Of a DNA stretch of 8,667 nucleotides, positions 1 to 5,607 are shown piece by piece (position 1 is the first letter of the stretch; every line of letters begins with the position of its first letter). The stretch comes from an uncultured Eubacteriales bacterium (GTDB lineage Bacteria > Bacillota > Clostridia > Oscillospirales > CAG-272): contig URSW01000059.1 of the NCBI GenBank assembly GCA_900550625.1, forward strand, positions 1-8,667, read 5' to 3'. The position numbers and the translations under genes were made by a program. Under the pieces are notes generated by a model, which was not told the DNA's origin, searched no databases, and saw only the letters and a list, made by a program, of their open reading frames with translations.

Positions 1-4
1 CCAT
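1..4 (-). CDS. Start codon of a further minus-strand gene (partial), possibly the ABC ATPase partner of the BMP lipoprotein
   Basis: Only ATG plus one base is inside the window. The start is inferred from a good Shine-Dalgarno, AGGAG at 18-14 on the minus strand, followed by a 9-nt spacer. It lies 50 nt beyond the stop of the BMP lipoprotein gene. In known BMP-type nucleoside transporters (for example the B. subtilis nup/yuf genes) the lipoprotein gene is followed by a two-domain sugar/nucleoside-type ATPase and two permeases, so an ATPase is the natural guess. No protein sequence can be read to confirm it. Confidence 0.4.
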
Positions 5-54
5 GCTCTTTCTCTCCTTTTCGATTCTTATCGCCATTTTGTTTGTCAGTACAC

Positions 55-879
55 CTATCTGCCTTCGTAAGCAGCCTGAACCTCTGCCGGTGCGCCGGTG
101 GAGTCTGCATGCTGACCGATGATTATGCAGCCGTCTGCCATGAGAGCCTTTGCAGCCTGACCCTCAGCGGCGATATCAAACCACGACTGAGTGTACTGTA
201 CTTCCATAACAACATTCTCAATAACGGACTTGATTCCGAGGTAGAATGCAGTGTATCCGGAAACGACCTCTGCGTAAGGATAAGCGCCGACGTACCCGAT
301 CTTGATATTGCCGTCCGCATCCTTATTGCTGTCCGCAATCTTTCCGTCCTTGACGAGCTCAGCAAGCTTCATGCCCGCAACGATTCCGGAAACGTATCTG
401 GACTCATATACCTTGGTGAAGCAGTTCTTGAAGTTCTTCAGTCCGCTGTTTGCTGCAGTATCACCGGTAGCGGAAACGAAGGTTATGTCCTCATATCCGG
501 GCTCACCGGCAACCTGCTGCATATAGGTCTGATGATTGTATGAGTTGGAAAAGATAGCAGTGCAGCCCTGCTCTGCAAGGTCCTCCGCTGTCTCTTTGCA
601 CTGCTCGTTCTCGGGGATGTTATACTTCCAAACAACCTGATCCTCCGAAATGTTGTTTTCCTTCATGGCTTCCTTGATTCCCTCGATGTGCGCGTAGGTG
701 TAGCCTTCGTTCTCATCACCGATAAGAATAACGCCGATCTTGATGTTCTTCTTGTTGTCCCCGCCCTTTGTGTCCGAGCCCGTGTCGGTGGTGTCTCCGT
801 TGCCGGATCCGCCGGAGCAGGCTGCAAGCGCAAAGAGGAGCGCCGCGCAAAGAAGAGCCGCCAGAATTTTCTTCATCAT
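55..879 (-). CDS. BMP-family ABC transporter substrate-binding lipoprotein, C-terminally truncated
   Basis: This is a 274-residue extracellular substrate-binding lipoprotein of the BMP/Med (PnrA-like) family, which captures nucleosides for ABC import. A lipoprotein signal peptide is clear: positive residues K3-K4, a hydrophobic stretch, and lipobox L18-A19-A20-C21, followed by a Gly/Ser/Asp-rich linker to about residue 43. The family core is visible in KIGVILIGDENEGY (47-60), in the GYVGAYPYAEVVSGY segment (195-209), and in the GQHADSTGAP ligand-side motif (255-264). The start is the first of two adjacent ATGs, 11 nt after GGAGG (895-891). The gene sits 54 nt downstream of xpt, which supports a purine nucleoside or base as substrate. 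The oddity is the end: the frame stops at residue 274, a few residues past the GQHADSTGAP motif. Family members usually run about 350-390 residues and finish the C-terminal lobe after this point. No continuation is visible in the other frames of the remaining 54 bases. The product may be non-functional, or the end may be an assembly artefact. Family assignment is secure; substrate is inferred. Confidence 0.88.
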   Translation of the reverse strand: MMKKILAALLCAALLFALAACSGGSGNGDTTDTGSDTKGGDNKKNIKIGVILIGDENEGYTYAHIEGIKEAMKENNISEDQVVWKYNIPENEQCKETAEDLAEQGCTAIFSNSYNHQTYMQQVAGEPGYEDITFVSATGDTAANSGLKNFKNCFTKVYESRYVSGIVAGMKLAELVKDGKIADSNKDADGNIKIGYVGAYPYAEVVSGYTAFYLGIKSVIENVVMEVQYTQSWFDIAAEGQAAKALMADGCIIIGQHADSTGAPAEVQAAYEGR

Positions 880-904
880 TTGATTTCATTCCTCCATAAA
901 TTTA

Positions 905-927
905 TTTTATCGGATTTCCCGACAAAA
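905..927 (-). repeat. Inverted repeat / hairpin between xpt and the BMP lipoprotein gene
   Basis: On the minus strand TTTTGTCGG and CCGATAAAA form a 9-bp stem containing one G-U pair, with a 5-nt loop. It lies just after the xpt stop codon and before the ribosome binding site of the lipoprotein gene. There is no U-run after it in the minus direction, so it is a poor intrinsic terminator. An mRNA processing or stability element, or a repressor operator, would fit equally well. It does not match the Bacillus PurBox or a purine riboswitch. Confidence 0.4.
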
Positions 928-933
928 CCACAG

Positions 934-1509
934 TCAGCGGACGAACTTTATTCCGTCCCGAACGCTCATGCTCTCGATCCTTGCCAGGGATTCGAGCCGT
1001 ATTCCGCGGTCGCGCACAAGCTTAGCCCCGCTCTGATAGGACTTCTCGATAACGATGCCCGCACCTACGGTGTGCGCTCCCGCATTGTCGATAAGATCGG
1101 CAAGAGCCGTGATCGCACTTCCCTTTGCAAGGAAATCGTCGATTATGAGCACGCGGTCTCCCGGATTCAGAAACTCCTTTGAGACCACTATATCGTAGGT
1201 TTTGGAATGAGTGTAGGATTCCACCTTCGACGTGTAGACATCGGAATAGATGTTGTTTGTCTTGGTTTTCTTTGCGAATACTACCGGAACATCAAAAAAC
1301 TGCGCTGTAATACAAGCTATACCTATCCCCGATGCTTCGATGGTAAGTATCTTGTTTACACCGCAATCCGAAAAAAGGCGGTAAAATTCCTTCCCGAGTT
1401 CGCAGAGAAATGTCACGTCAATCTGATGGTTAAGGAAGGAATCGACCTTGAGCACATCTCCCTCACCGATTTTTCCGTCGGCGATTATTCTATCTTCAAG
1501 AAGCTTCAT
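934..1509 (-). CDS. xpt: Xanthine phosphoribosyltransferase
   Basis: This 191-residue cytosolic enzyme transfers the phosphoribosyl group of PRPP to xanthine, giving XMP, so that external or recycled xanthine re-enters GMP synthesis. The length matches the B. subtilis Xpt type (about 194). Key segments are LKVDSFLNHQID (20-31), a near-identical hallmark of Xpt; the TIEASGIG segment (56-63); and the PRPP-binding loop VLIIDDFLAKGSA (120-132) with the adjacent acidic pair. GIVIEKSYQSG (151-161) and RLESLARI (171-178) also match the family. The start is preceded by GGGAGGG (1527-1521) with an 11-nt spacer. It has its own promoter (1567-1595), a leader of only about 50 nt, and no purine riboswitch, unlike B. 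subtilis xpt. A BMP transporter gene lies downstream on the same strand, so salvage and uptake are probably co-expressed. No irregularities are seen. Confidence 0.95.
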   Translation of the reverse strand: MKLLEDRIIADGKIGEGDVLKVDSFLNHQIDVTFLCELGKEFYRLFSDCGVNKILTIEASGIGIACITAQFFDVPVVFAKKTKTNNIYSDVYTSKVESYTHSKTYDIVVSKEFLNPGDRVLIIDDFLAKGSAITALADLIDNAGAHTVGAGIVIEKSYQSGAKLVRDRGIRLESLARIESMSVRDGIKFVR

Positions 1510-1566
1510 AAAGTCACTGTCCCTCCCTGTTTTATCCGTATTACCCGATGCGAATAATACACAAAT

Positions 1567-1595
1567 ATTTTACTATTTTCGGCTTTTAATATCAA
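1567..1595 (-). promoter_or_regulatory. Sigma-A-type promoter for xpt
   Basis: On the minus strand TTGATA (1595-1590), a 17-nt spacer and TAAAAT (1572-1567) give five of six matches in both boxes at ideal spacing. Transcription would start near 1560, leaving a leader of about 50 nt before the xpt ATG, too short for a purine riboswitch. Confidence 0.7.
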
Positions 1596-1679
1596 TAGGT
1601 AATATATCTAAATTATATCCGAATGAGTTGTTAATTTTGTCTTATTTTGTCCGACGGCTTATTTCGGCGTCTATCTCTA

Positions 1680-1708
1680 TTGACCCGCGCGGGGCAAAAT
1701 GATATAAT
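1680..1708 (+). promoter_or_regulatory. Sigma-A-type promoter for the MBL-fold hydrolase gene
   Basis: TTGACC (1680-1685), a 17-nt spacer and a perfect TATAAT (1703-1708) form a near-consensus promoter. Transcription would start near 1715, giving a leader of about 29 nt that carries the ribosome binding site AGGGG at 1733-1737, 6 nt before the ATG. The promoter points away from the xpt promoter, so the 234-nt gap 1510-1743 is a divergent control region. Confidence 0.8.
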
Positions 1709-1743
1709 CAAAAACAGCATTCAGCATCCGAAAGGGGAAGAAA

Positions 1744-2580
1744 ATGAACATAAAAGAAAAAACGGCTTCGCTCCGTGCAGGAGAGCTTGCGGTAATATAC
1801 ATAGGGCAGGCGGGATTCATCATTTCCGACGGCACGGTATCGGTCGCCGTCGATCCGTACCTCTCATATTCCGTTGACCTCGCGATAGAAACCGGCGACG
1901 GAAAATGGACGAGGCTTTACGCGCCGCCCGTCATGCCGGACGAGCTTTCGTTCCTCGATTTCGTTTTCATAAGTCACGACCATCTCGATCACGCGGACCC
2001 GGAAACGATCTCGGGCATAGCCGCCGTATCGGACGCGCGCTTTGTCTCCGGAAAGGCGATCTCCGGGAAAATTTCCTCGTACGCCGGTCGTGACTCCGTC
2101 GCGCTCGGCTGCAAAAAAGTCCGCGATTTCGGCTCTTTCCGTGTGAGCGCGCTGCCCGCAGCGCACGAGGAAGTACACATGAAAGACGGCGAGAGCGAGG
2201 AATGCGGATTTCTGTTCGACTTCGGCGGAATAAAAATATACCATTCGGGAGATTCTCTTGTATACGACGGACTTTGCGACTCGGTCCGCGGCTCGGACGT
2301 CATGCTTCTTCCCGTAAACGGAAACGGATTTTACCGCCGTGAGGACGGCATCGTCGGAAACATGGACTCTTTCGACGCGGCGCGGCTCGCGCTCGACTGC
2401 GGTACGGGGCTTCTCATTCCGATGCACTTCGATCTCTACTGCGGGAACAGCGTTCCCGAAAGCGCGGTGCGCGATATAATCTCGGCGGCGGCACCGTCTG
2501 TCCGCACAGTTTTTCCTAAGCCGGGAGAAGGGTGCAGAATCTCGCGCGGTTATGCGGGGCTTGAGGTCTCGCCGCTTTAA
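1744..2580 (+). CDS. UlaG-like MBL-fold metal-dependent hydrolase
   Basis: This 278-residue cytosolic protein has a metallo-beta-lactamase fold of the UlaG / L-ascorbate-6-phosphate lactonase-like group. The metal-binding motifs are in order and intact: HDHLDH (78-83), the histidine of AAHEE (139-143), HSGD with its bridging Asp (167-170), and the late histidine in IPMHFD (225-230). The N-terminal IYIGQAGFII (18-27) and the VNGNGFYR strand (191-198) are typical of UlaG relatives, in which the second motif commonly reads INGRD. The group hydrolyses lactones or phosphodiester-type bonds. Members outside the ula operon, as here with no sugar phosphotransferase genes nearby, have no settled substrate. 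The start is fixed by the SD at 1733-1737, with a near-consensus promoter upstream. It looks like a single-gene transcript or one that reads into the small membrane protein gene 148 nt downstream; no clear terminator separates them. Fold and metal site are sure; the substrate is unknown. Confidence 0.88.
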   Translation: MNIKEKTASLRAGELAVIYIGQAGFIISDGTVSVAVDPYLSYSVDLAIETGDGKWTRLYAPPVMPDELSFLDFVFISHDHLDHADPETISGIAAVSDARFVSGKAISGKISSYAGRDSVALGCKKVRDFGSFRVSALPAAHEEVHMKDGESEECGFLFDFGGIKIYHSGDSLVYDGLCDSVRGSDVMLLPVNGNGFYRREDGIVGNMDSFDAARLALDCGTGLLIPMHFDLYCGNSVPESAVRDIISAAAPSVRTVFPKPGEGCRISRGYAGLEVSPL

Positions 2581-2629
2581 AATATCGAAAAACGGTGTAA
2601 TTTGCCACTTATATGAAGCATTTCTCCGA

Positions 2630-2717
2630 GGTAAAATAATTCTGAAAACCGTCCCTCCGGCAGTGCGCTCCGTGCGCACCTCCGGGGAATGCTTTTCCCA
2701 ATCGGAATAATTTTATC
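2630..2717 (+). promoter_or_regulatory. Structured leader with nested and competing hairpins before the small membrane protein gene
   Basis: An outer stem pairs 2630-2643 with 2704-2717 (about 13 pairs, one A-A mismatch, two G-U). Inside it, 2655-2660 pairs with 2682-2687, and GTGCGC (2663-2668) pairs with GCGCAC (2674-2679) around a 5-nt loop. A second small hairpin, GGGAA (2685-2689) with TTCCC (2695-2699), reuses G2685-G2687, so it cannot form together with the first. The fold ends directly against the ribosome binding site GAGGTGG (2718-2724). There is no U-run, so it is not an ordinary terminator. I recognise no known riboswitch. The pairing is seen in the sequence; a regulatory role is inferred. 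Confidence 0.4.
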
Positions 2718-2728
2718 GAGGTGGAAAA

Positions 2729-2914
2729 ATGTCAAACAAAGTGATGAACGTAACCAAAAGCATGCTTACGGGAATGGTGATCGGCGGAACAATCGGCGTA
2801 TCTGTCGCAATGTCGATGAAGAAGCCGACCGTGCGCACCTTCCGCCGCCGCGCGTCGGACGCGATCGACACGGTCGGCTCGATCATGCGTTCCGTAGCGG
2901 ATTTCACAAGATAA
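2729..2914 (+). CDS. Small single-pass membrane protein, function unknown
   Basis: This is a 61-residue protein. Residues 12-30 are a Gly/Met/Val-rich hydrophobic helix with glycines at 15, 19, 20 and 23, long enough to cross the membrane once. A basic segment follows (K31-K32, then R36 and R39-R41), and then an amphipathic helix to the end (42-61). The basic residues after the helix suggest the C-terminus is cytoplasmic. It resembles the small YtxH-like or Gly-zipper proteins of Bacillota in layout, but I cannot name a family. Coding is supported by the SD GAGGTGG (2718-2724), 4 nt before the ATG, and by a strong terminator beginning at its stop codon. It follows the MBL-fold gene on the same strand and is preceded by an unusually folded leader. 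Confidence 0.75.
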   Translation: MSNKVMNVTKSMLTGMVIGGTIGVSVAMSMKKPTVRTFRRRASDAIDTVGSIMRSVADFTR

Positions 2915-2947
2915 AAAATCGGGGGAGCACTGCTCCTCCGATTTTTT
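2913..2947 (+). terminator. Bidirectional intrinsic terminator between the small membrane protein gene and metA
   Basis: Bases 2913-2928 pair with 2932-2947 as a 16-bp stem with one G-U pair and a 3-nt loop (ACT). The core is GC-rich with A and T runs at the two feet, so either strand yields a hairpin followed by U residues. It overlaps the TAA of the plus-strand gene and reaches the first base of the metA stop codon, so it ends both convergent transcripts. Confidence 0.9.
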
Positions 2948-3891
2948 CAGTCGTTATTTTCGAGGCTGCGTTCGCTTCCGACGGTTGCAATATCGTAAGG
3001 CGTGGATTGATAGACAAAATAGTTCAGCCAATTCGAATAAAGAAGGTTAGCGCCGGAACGCCACTTCACGACGGGCTCGAGCGTGTCGTCGTCGTTCGGG
3101 AAATAATTCACGGGCACGTCTATGTCAAGTCCCGCATTCTTATCGCGCAGGTATTCCGACTTAAGCGTGTCGCGGTCGTACTCCGAATGTCCGGTTATGA
3201 AAATCTGCTTGCCGTGATCCGCGATGACGGCGTAAACGCCAGCCTCATCGGAGGAAGCAAGTATCTTCAGATGAGGGCATGCATCTATATCGGCGCGTCT
3301 CGTCTCAGTATGGCGCGAATGAGGAACCCAGAATTCATCGTCAAAGCCGCGGAAAAGTATCGCGCGCTTATAATCGAGATGGTGGCGATATATCCCGAAC
3401 ATCTTTTTCGCAAGAGGATATTTCGGTATGCCGTAATGGTAGTAAAGTCCCGCCTGCGCGCCCCAGCATATATGGAAGGTGCTTGTCACATGGGTCTTTG
3501 TCCATTCCATTATCGTGCAGAGCTCGTCCCAATACGCAACAGCCTCGAATTCGAGATTTTCGACCGGAGCTCCCGTTATTATCATTCCGTCGTAGCGGTT
3601 TCCCTTCACATCGTCGAAGGTCTTGTAGAATGCGAGCATATGATCCTCGGACGTATGCTTTGCCTTATGGGTCGCGGTCATGAGAAGCTCCGGCTCCACC
3701 TGAAGCGGAGTGTTTCCGATAAGGCGCGCAAGCTGAGTCTCCGTCGTAATCTTCGTCGGCATGAGATTCAGTATCAGTATTTTCAGCGGACGGATATCCT
3801 GCGTGACCGCACGGTTCTCCGTTATAACGAATATATTTTCCTCGGTCAGCGTTTTCGCCGCCGGGAGCAAATCCGGTATTTTGATCGGCAT
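2947..3891 (-). CDS. metA: Homoserine O-acetyltransferase (MetA family)
   Basis: This 314-residue cytosolic enzyme activates L-homoserine by O-acylation, the first committed step of methionine synthesis. It aligns with E. coli MetA without length change: catalytic Cys142 in HICWGAQ (140-146), and His235 and Glu237 in GHSEYD (234-239). Position 111, in TGAPVEN (106-112), is Glu. In characterised MetA proteins Glu here goes with acetyl-CoA and Gly with succinyl-CoA, so acetyl transfer is predicted despite the family's historical succinyltransferase name. The start is preceded by AAAGGA (3905-3900) with an 8-nt spacer. The gene lies 43 nt after the WYL regulator gene and could be the last gene of the hflX unit. 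No T-box or SAM riboswitch fits in that gap, so methionine control may come from the adjacent regulator or from a promoter inside the WYL gene. The stop codon touches the shared terminator. Confidence 0.95.
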   Translation of the reverse strand: MPIKIPDLLPAAKTLTEENIFVITENRAVTQDIRPLKILILNLMPTKITTETQLARLIGNTPLQVEPELLMTATHKAKHTSEDHMLAFYKTFDDVKGNRYDGMIITGAPVENLEFEAVAYWDELCTIMEWTKTHVTSTFHICWGAQAGLYYHYGIPKYPLAKKMFGIYRHHLDYKRAILFRGFDDEFWVPHSRHTETRRADIDACPHLKILASSDEAGVYAVIADHGKQIFITGHSEYDRDTLKSEYLRDKNAGLDIDVPVNYFPNDDDTLEPVVKWRSGANLLYSNWLNYFVYQSTPYDIATVGSERSLENND

Positions 3892-3913
3892 TTTATGATT
3901 CCTTTCCGTAAAG

Positions 3914-3930
3914 GGACGCGCTCGGCGTCC
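3914..3930. repeat. Hairpin between the WYL regulator gene and metA
   Basis: GGACGC (3914-3919) and GCGTCC (3925-3930) form a perfect 6-bp GC-rich stem with a 5-nt loop. Read on the plus strand it is followed by GTTTTTATTT and looks like a terminator, but no plus-strand gene ends here. Read on the minus strand, the direction of the genes, it is followed only by CTTTAC, so it should be a weak terminator at best. It sits about 8 nt before the metA ribosome binding site. It may partly insulate metA from the upstream genes, or be an operator. Confidence 0.4.
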
Positions 3931-3934
3931 GTTT

Positions 3935-4924
3935 TTATTTATACAGTGACAGCGTTTCGGAGGCCGTCCGGACGAATTCCTCCTTCACGCTGTCGGGAGA
4001 CACTATCGTTATGTCGGGAGTAAATCCGAATATCCATGCATAGAAATGAACCGAGACGAAAACGCGAACGGTGACATCGAAATACCCCTCTGCGGACGGG
4101 CGCAGCAGCACGTCCCGTCCGAACCGGTCCACTATCGCGCCCGCAAAGCGGTCGAGACAGCGGAGCGTCACGGTCTCCTCGCGTCCGCCGTACATTCCGA
4201 AAGTTTTGTTTGAATATACTCCCATATCGAAGCGTTCAAACTGTGCCGACCCATCCCTCGCCTCATCAACGACAGACAGCCTCTCCATCTTATCCACGCG
4301 GTAATGCTTTATCTTCCCGGCATCCGTATCGTATGCTACAAGATAATAGTTTTCATCCTCCCACGCAAGGGCAAACGGGCTTACCCTGTAAAGCTTTCCG
4401 CCGTGACGGAAAACCTTCTGCTTCGAGGTGTTCAGCTCGTAATAAAGGAACGATACCTTTTTGTTCATCCTTATCGCGGAATGAAGCTTGTCAACCGAAA
4501 GGTATATGCTCTCGTTCATTGTCTTTATTCTGCCGGAGGAATAGACCTGCCTTCGCAGGCTCAGCGCCTCGTATCTGCTTGCGAGAGACGAAAGCTTTGA
4601 TATGAGCATATCGGACTTTTTCGGAGTTATGAACCTCGATGCCTGAACGGCGTCTACAAGCAGCTTGAGCTCGGCAAGCTCGAAGGTGCGGGACACAAGA
4701 CGGTACTCCGTTCGCTGCGCCTCCCTGACCGAGACTATGTCCATGCCGAAGTCACGAAGCGCGTCTATATCCCCGTACAGACTCTTTCTCTCGGCGGATA
4801 CGCCGCATTCGTCAAGCGCGCCGATAAGCTCGGCGGCTGTCATCCCGTGCTCGTCGTCCGTCCGCTCCTCGAATATCCTGCAAAGCTCGAGTATCTTTCT
4901 TTTCTGTTCTGAAGTCTTAGGCAT
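3935..4924 (-). CDS. WYL-domain, DeoR/YafY-type transcriptional regulator
   Basis: This 329-residue protein has an N-terminal winged helix-turn-helix at about 6-77, including MTAAELIGALDECG (28-41) and the recognition-helix region AERKSLYGDIDALRDFG (44-60). A WYL domain follows at about 140-220, then a C-terminal WCX-like segment to the end. The signature triad reads YYL (193-195) instead of WYL, within ENYYLVAYD, and the conserved arginine-containing stretch is HYRVDKM (207-213). WYL domains sense small ligands or nucleic acid, and the family includes both repressors and activators. The start lies 3 nt after the yigZ stop, with a G-rich SD (GGGTGA, 4937-4932) inside the yigZ end, so translation is probably coupled. 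metA follows 43 nt later and is a plausible target, but nothing in the sequence proves this. Confidence 0.88.
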   Translation of the reverse strand: MPKTSEQKRKILELCRIFEERTDDEHGMTAAELIGALDECGVSAERKSLYGDIDALRDFGMDIVSVREAQRTEYRLVSRTFELAELKLLVDAVQASRFITPKKSDMLISKLSSLASRYEALSLRRQVYSSGRIKTMNESIYLSVDKLHSAIRMNKKVSFLYYELNTSKQKVFRHGGKLYRVSPFALAWEDENYYLVAYDTDAGKIKHYRVDKMERLSVVDEARDGSAQFERFDMGVYSNKTFGMYGGREETVTLRCLDRFAGAIVDRFGRDVLLRPSAEGYFDVTVRVFVSVHFYAWIFGFTPDITIVSPDSVKEEFVRTASETLSLYK

Positions 4925-4927
4925 TTG

Positions 4928-5578
4928 TCAATCACCCGATTCTTCAACGGGAACGGCGAAATACCGGATATCCCCGAGTGAGCATTCAGCTTTGCCCGAA
5001 CAAATATCGGCAATTGCCGATATTGCGCTTTCCGTATTTTCGGGATACACATAGAATGTGCACTTCACCTGCTCGGCATACTCCGGCTGCCCCGACGATA
5101 CGCTGAAGCGCGGAGCCGATGCTTCAAGCCTGCCCCACAGCGGATACGACACGCTGACCGTGACGGGTGCAAGCGGCGTCATCCGCACAAGTCCCGCCGC
5201 GCGCACCGCAAGCGATGCCGACGAAGAATACGCGCGTACAAGCCCCGGCGCGCCGAGAAGTATTCCTCCGAAATAACGGACGACGGCGATCGCCGCGTCC
5301 CCGATGCCGCGCTTTTTCAGCACGTCGAGAACCGGAAGTCCGCCGGTCCCCTGCGGCTCGCCGTCATCACTGTATCTTGCCGTATACGGGGGAGCGGAGG
5401 TTACCCGGTATGCGTAAACGCAGTGGCGCGCGTCGGGGTAGGCGCTGCGTATTTCCGAAATAAACGCGATCGCCTCCGCTTCGCTGCCGACAGGCGCGGC
5501 AAAAGACAGAAAGCGGCTTTTTTTCTCGGTAAGCTCCGCATCCGACCTTCCCGCCAGAGTGATATACGGTTCGTTCAC
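4928..5578 (-). CDS. yigZ: YigZ / IMPACT family protein
   Basis: This 216-residue protein belongs to the UPF0029 IMPACT family. The N-terminal domain carries RHCVYAYR (51-58), YSDDGEPQGTGGLPVL (69-84), and RYFGGILLGAPGLVRAY (101-117), the family signatures. The C-terminal half (about 138-212) fits the DUF1949 ferredoxin-like domain seen in bacterial members. The length is typical (about 200-217). The start is GTG, chosen because GGAGG (5587-5583) lies 4 nt before it. Eukaryotic IMPACT/Yih1 counteracts GCN2 through GCN1 on ribosomes; the bacterial role is unsettled. It sits 29 nt downstream of hflX, a ribosome-splitting GTPase, which fits a translation-linked role, and 3 nt upstream of the WYL regulator gene, so the three are very likely co-transcribed. 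Confidence 0.92.
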   Translation of the reverse strand: MNEPYITLAGRSDAELTEKKSRFLSFAAPVGSEAEAIAFISEIRSAYPDARHCVYAYRVTSAPPYTARYSDDGEPQGTGGLPVLDVLKKRGIGDAAIAVVRYFGGILLGAPGLVRAYSSSASLAVRAAGLVRMTPLAPVTVSVSYPLWGRLEASAPRFSVSSGQPEYAEQVKCTFYVYPENTESAISAIADICSGKAECSLGDIRYFAVPVEESGD

Positions 5579-5607
5579 TTTGCCTCCCCCTTTCTCAGCG
5601 ACGCATT

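Noticed and set aside
1510..1680. Purine riboswitch upstream of xpt
   Set aside because: I looked on the minus strand for the conserved three-way junction sequences and found none, and the promoter at 1567-1595 leaves too short a leader.
1864..2679. Minus-strand frame of 271 codons
   Set aside because: It is antisense to the MBL-fold hydrolase, whose metal motifs prove the plus frame is the real one.
3892..3934. SAM riboswitch or T-box before metA
   Set aside because: Only 43 nt separate the genes, and the only structure is a single 6-bp hairpin.
2689..4023. Long open frame of 444 codons on the plus strand
   Set aside because: It runs antisense through metA, its composition is an Arg/Ile-rich shadow with no recognisable domain, and MetA on the other strand is unmistakable.
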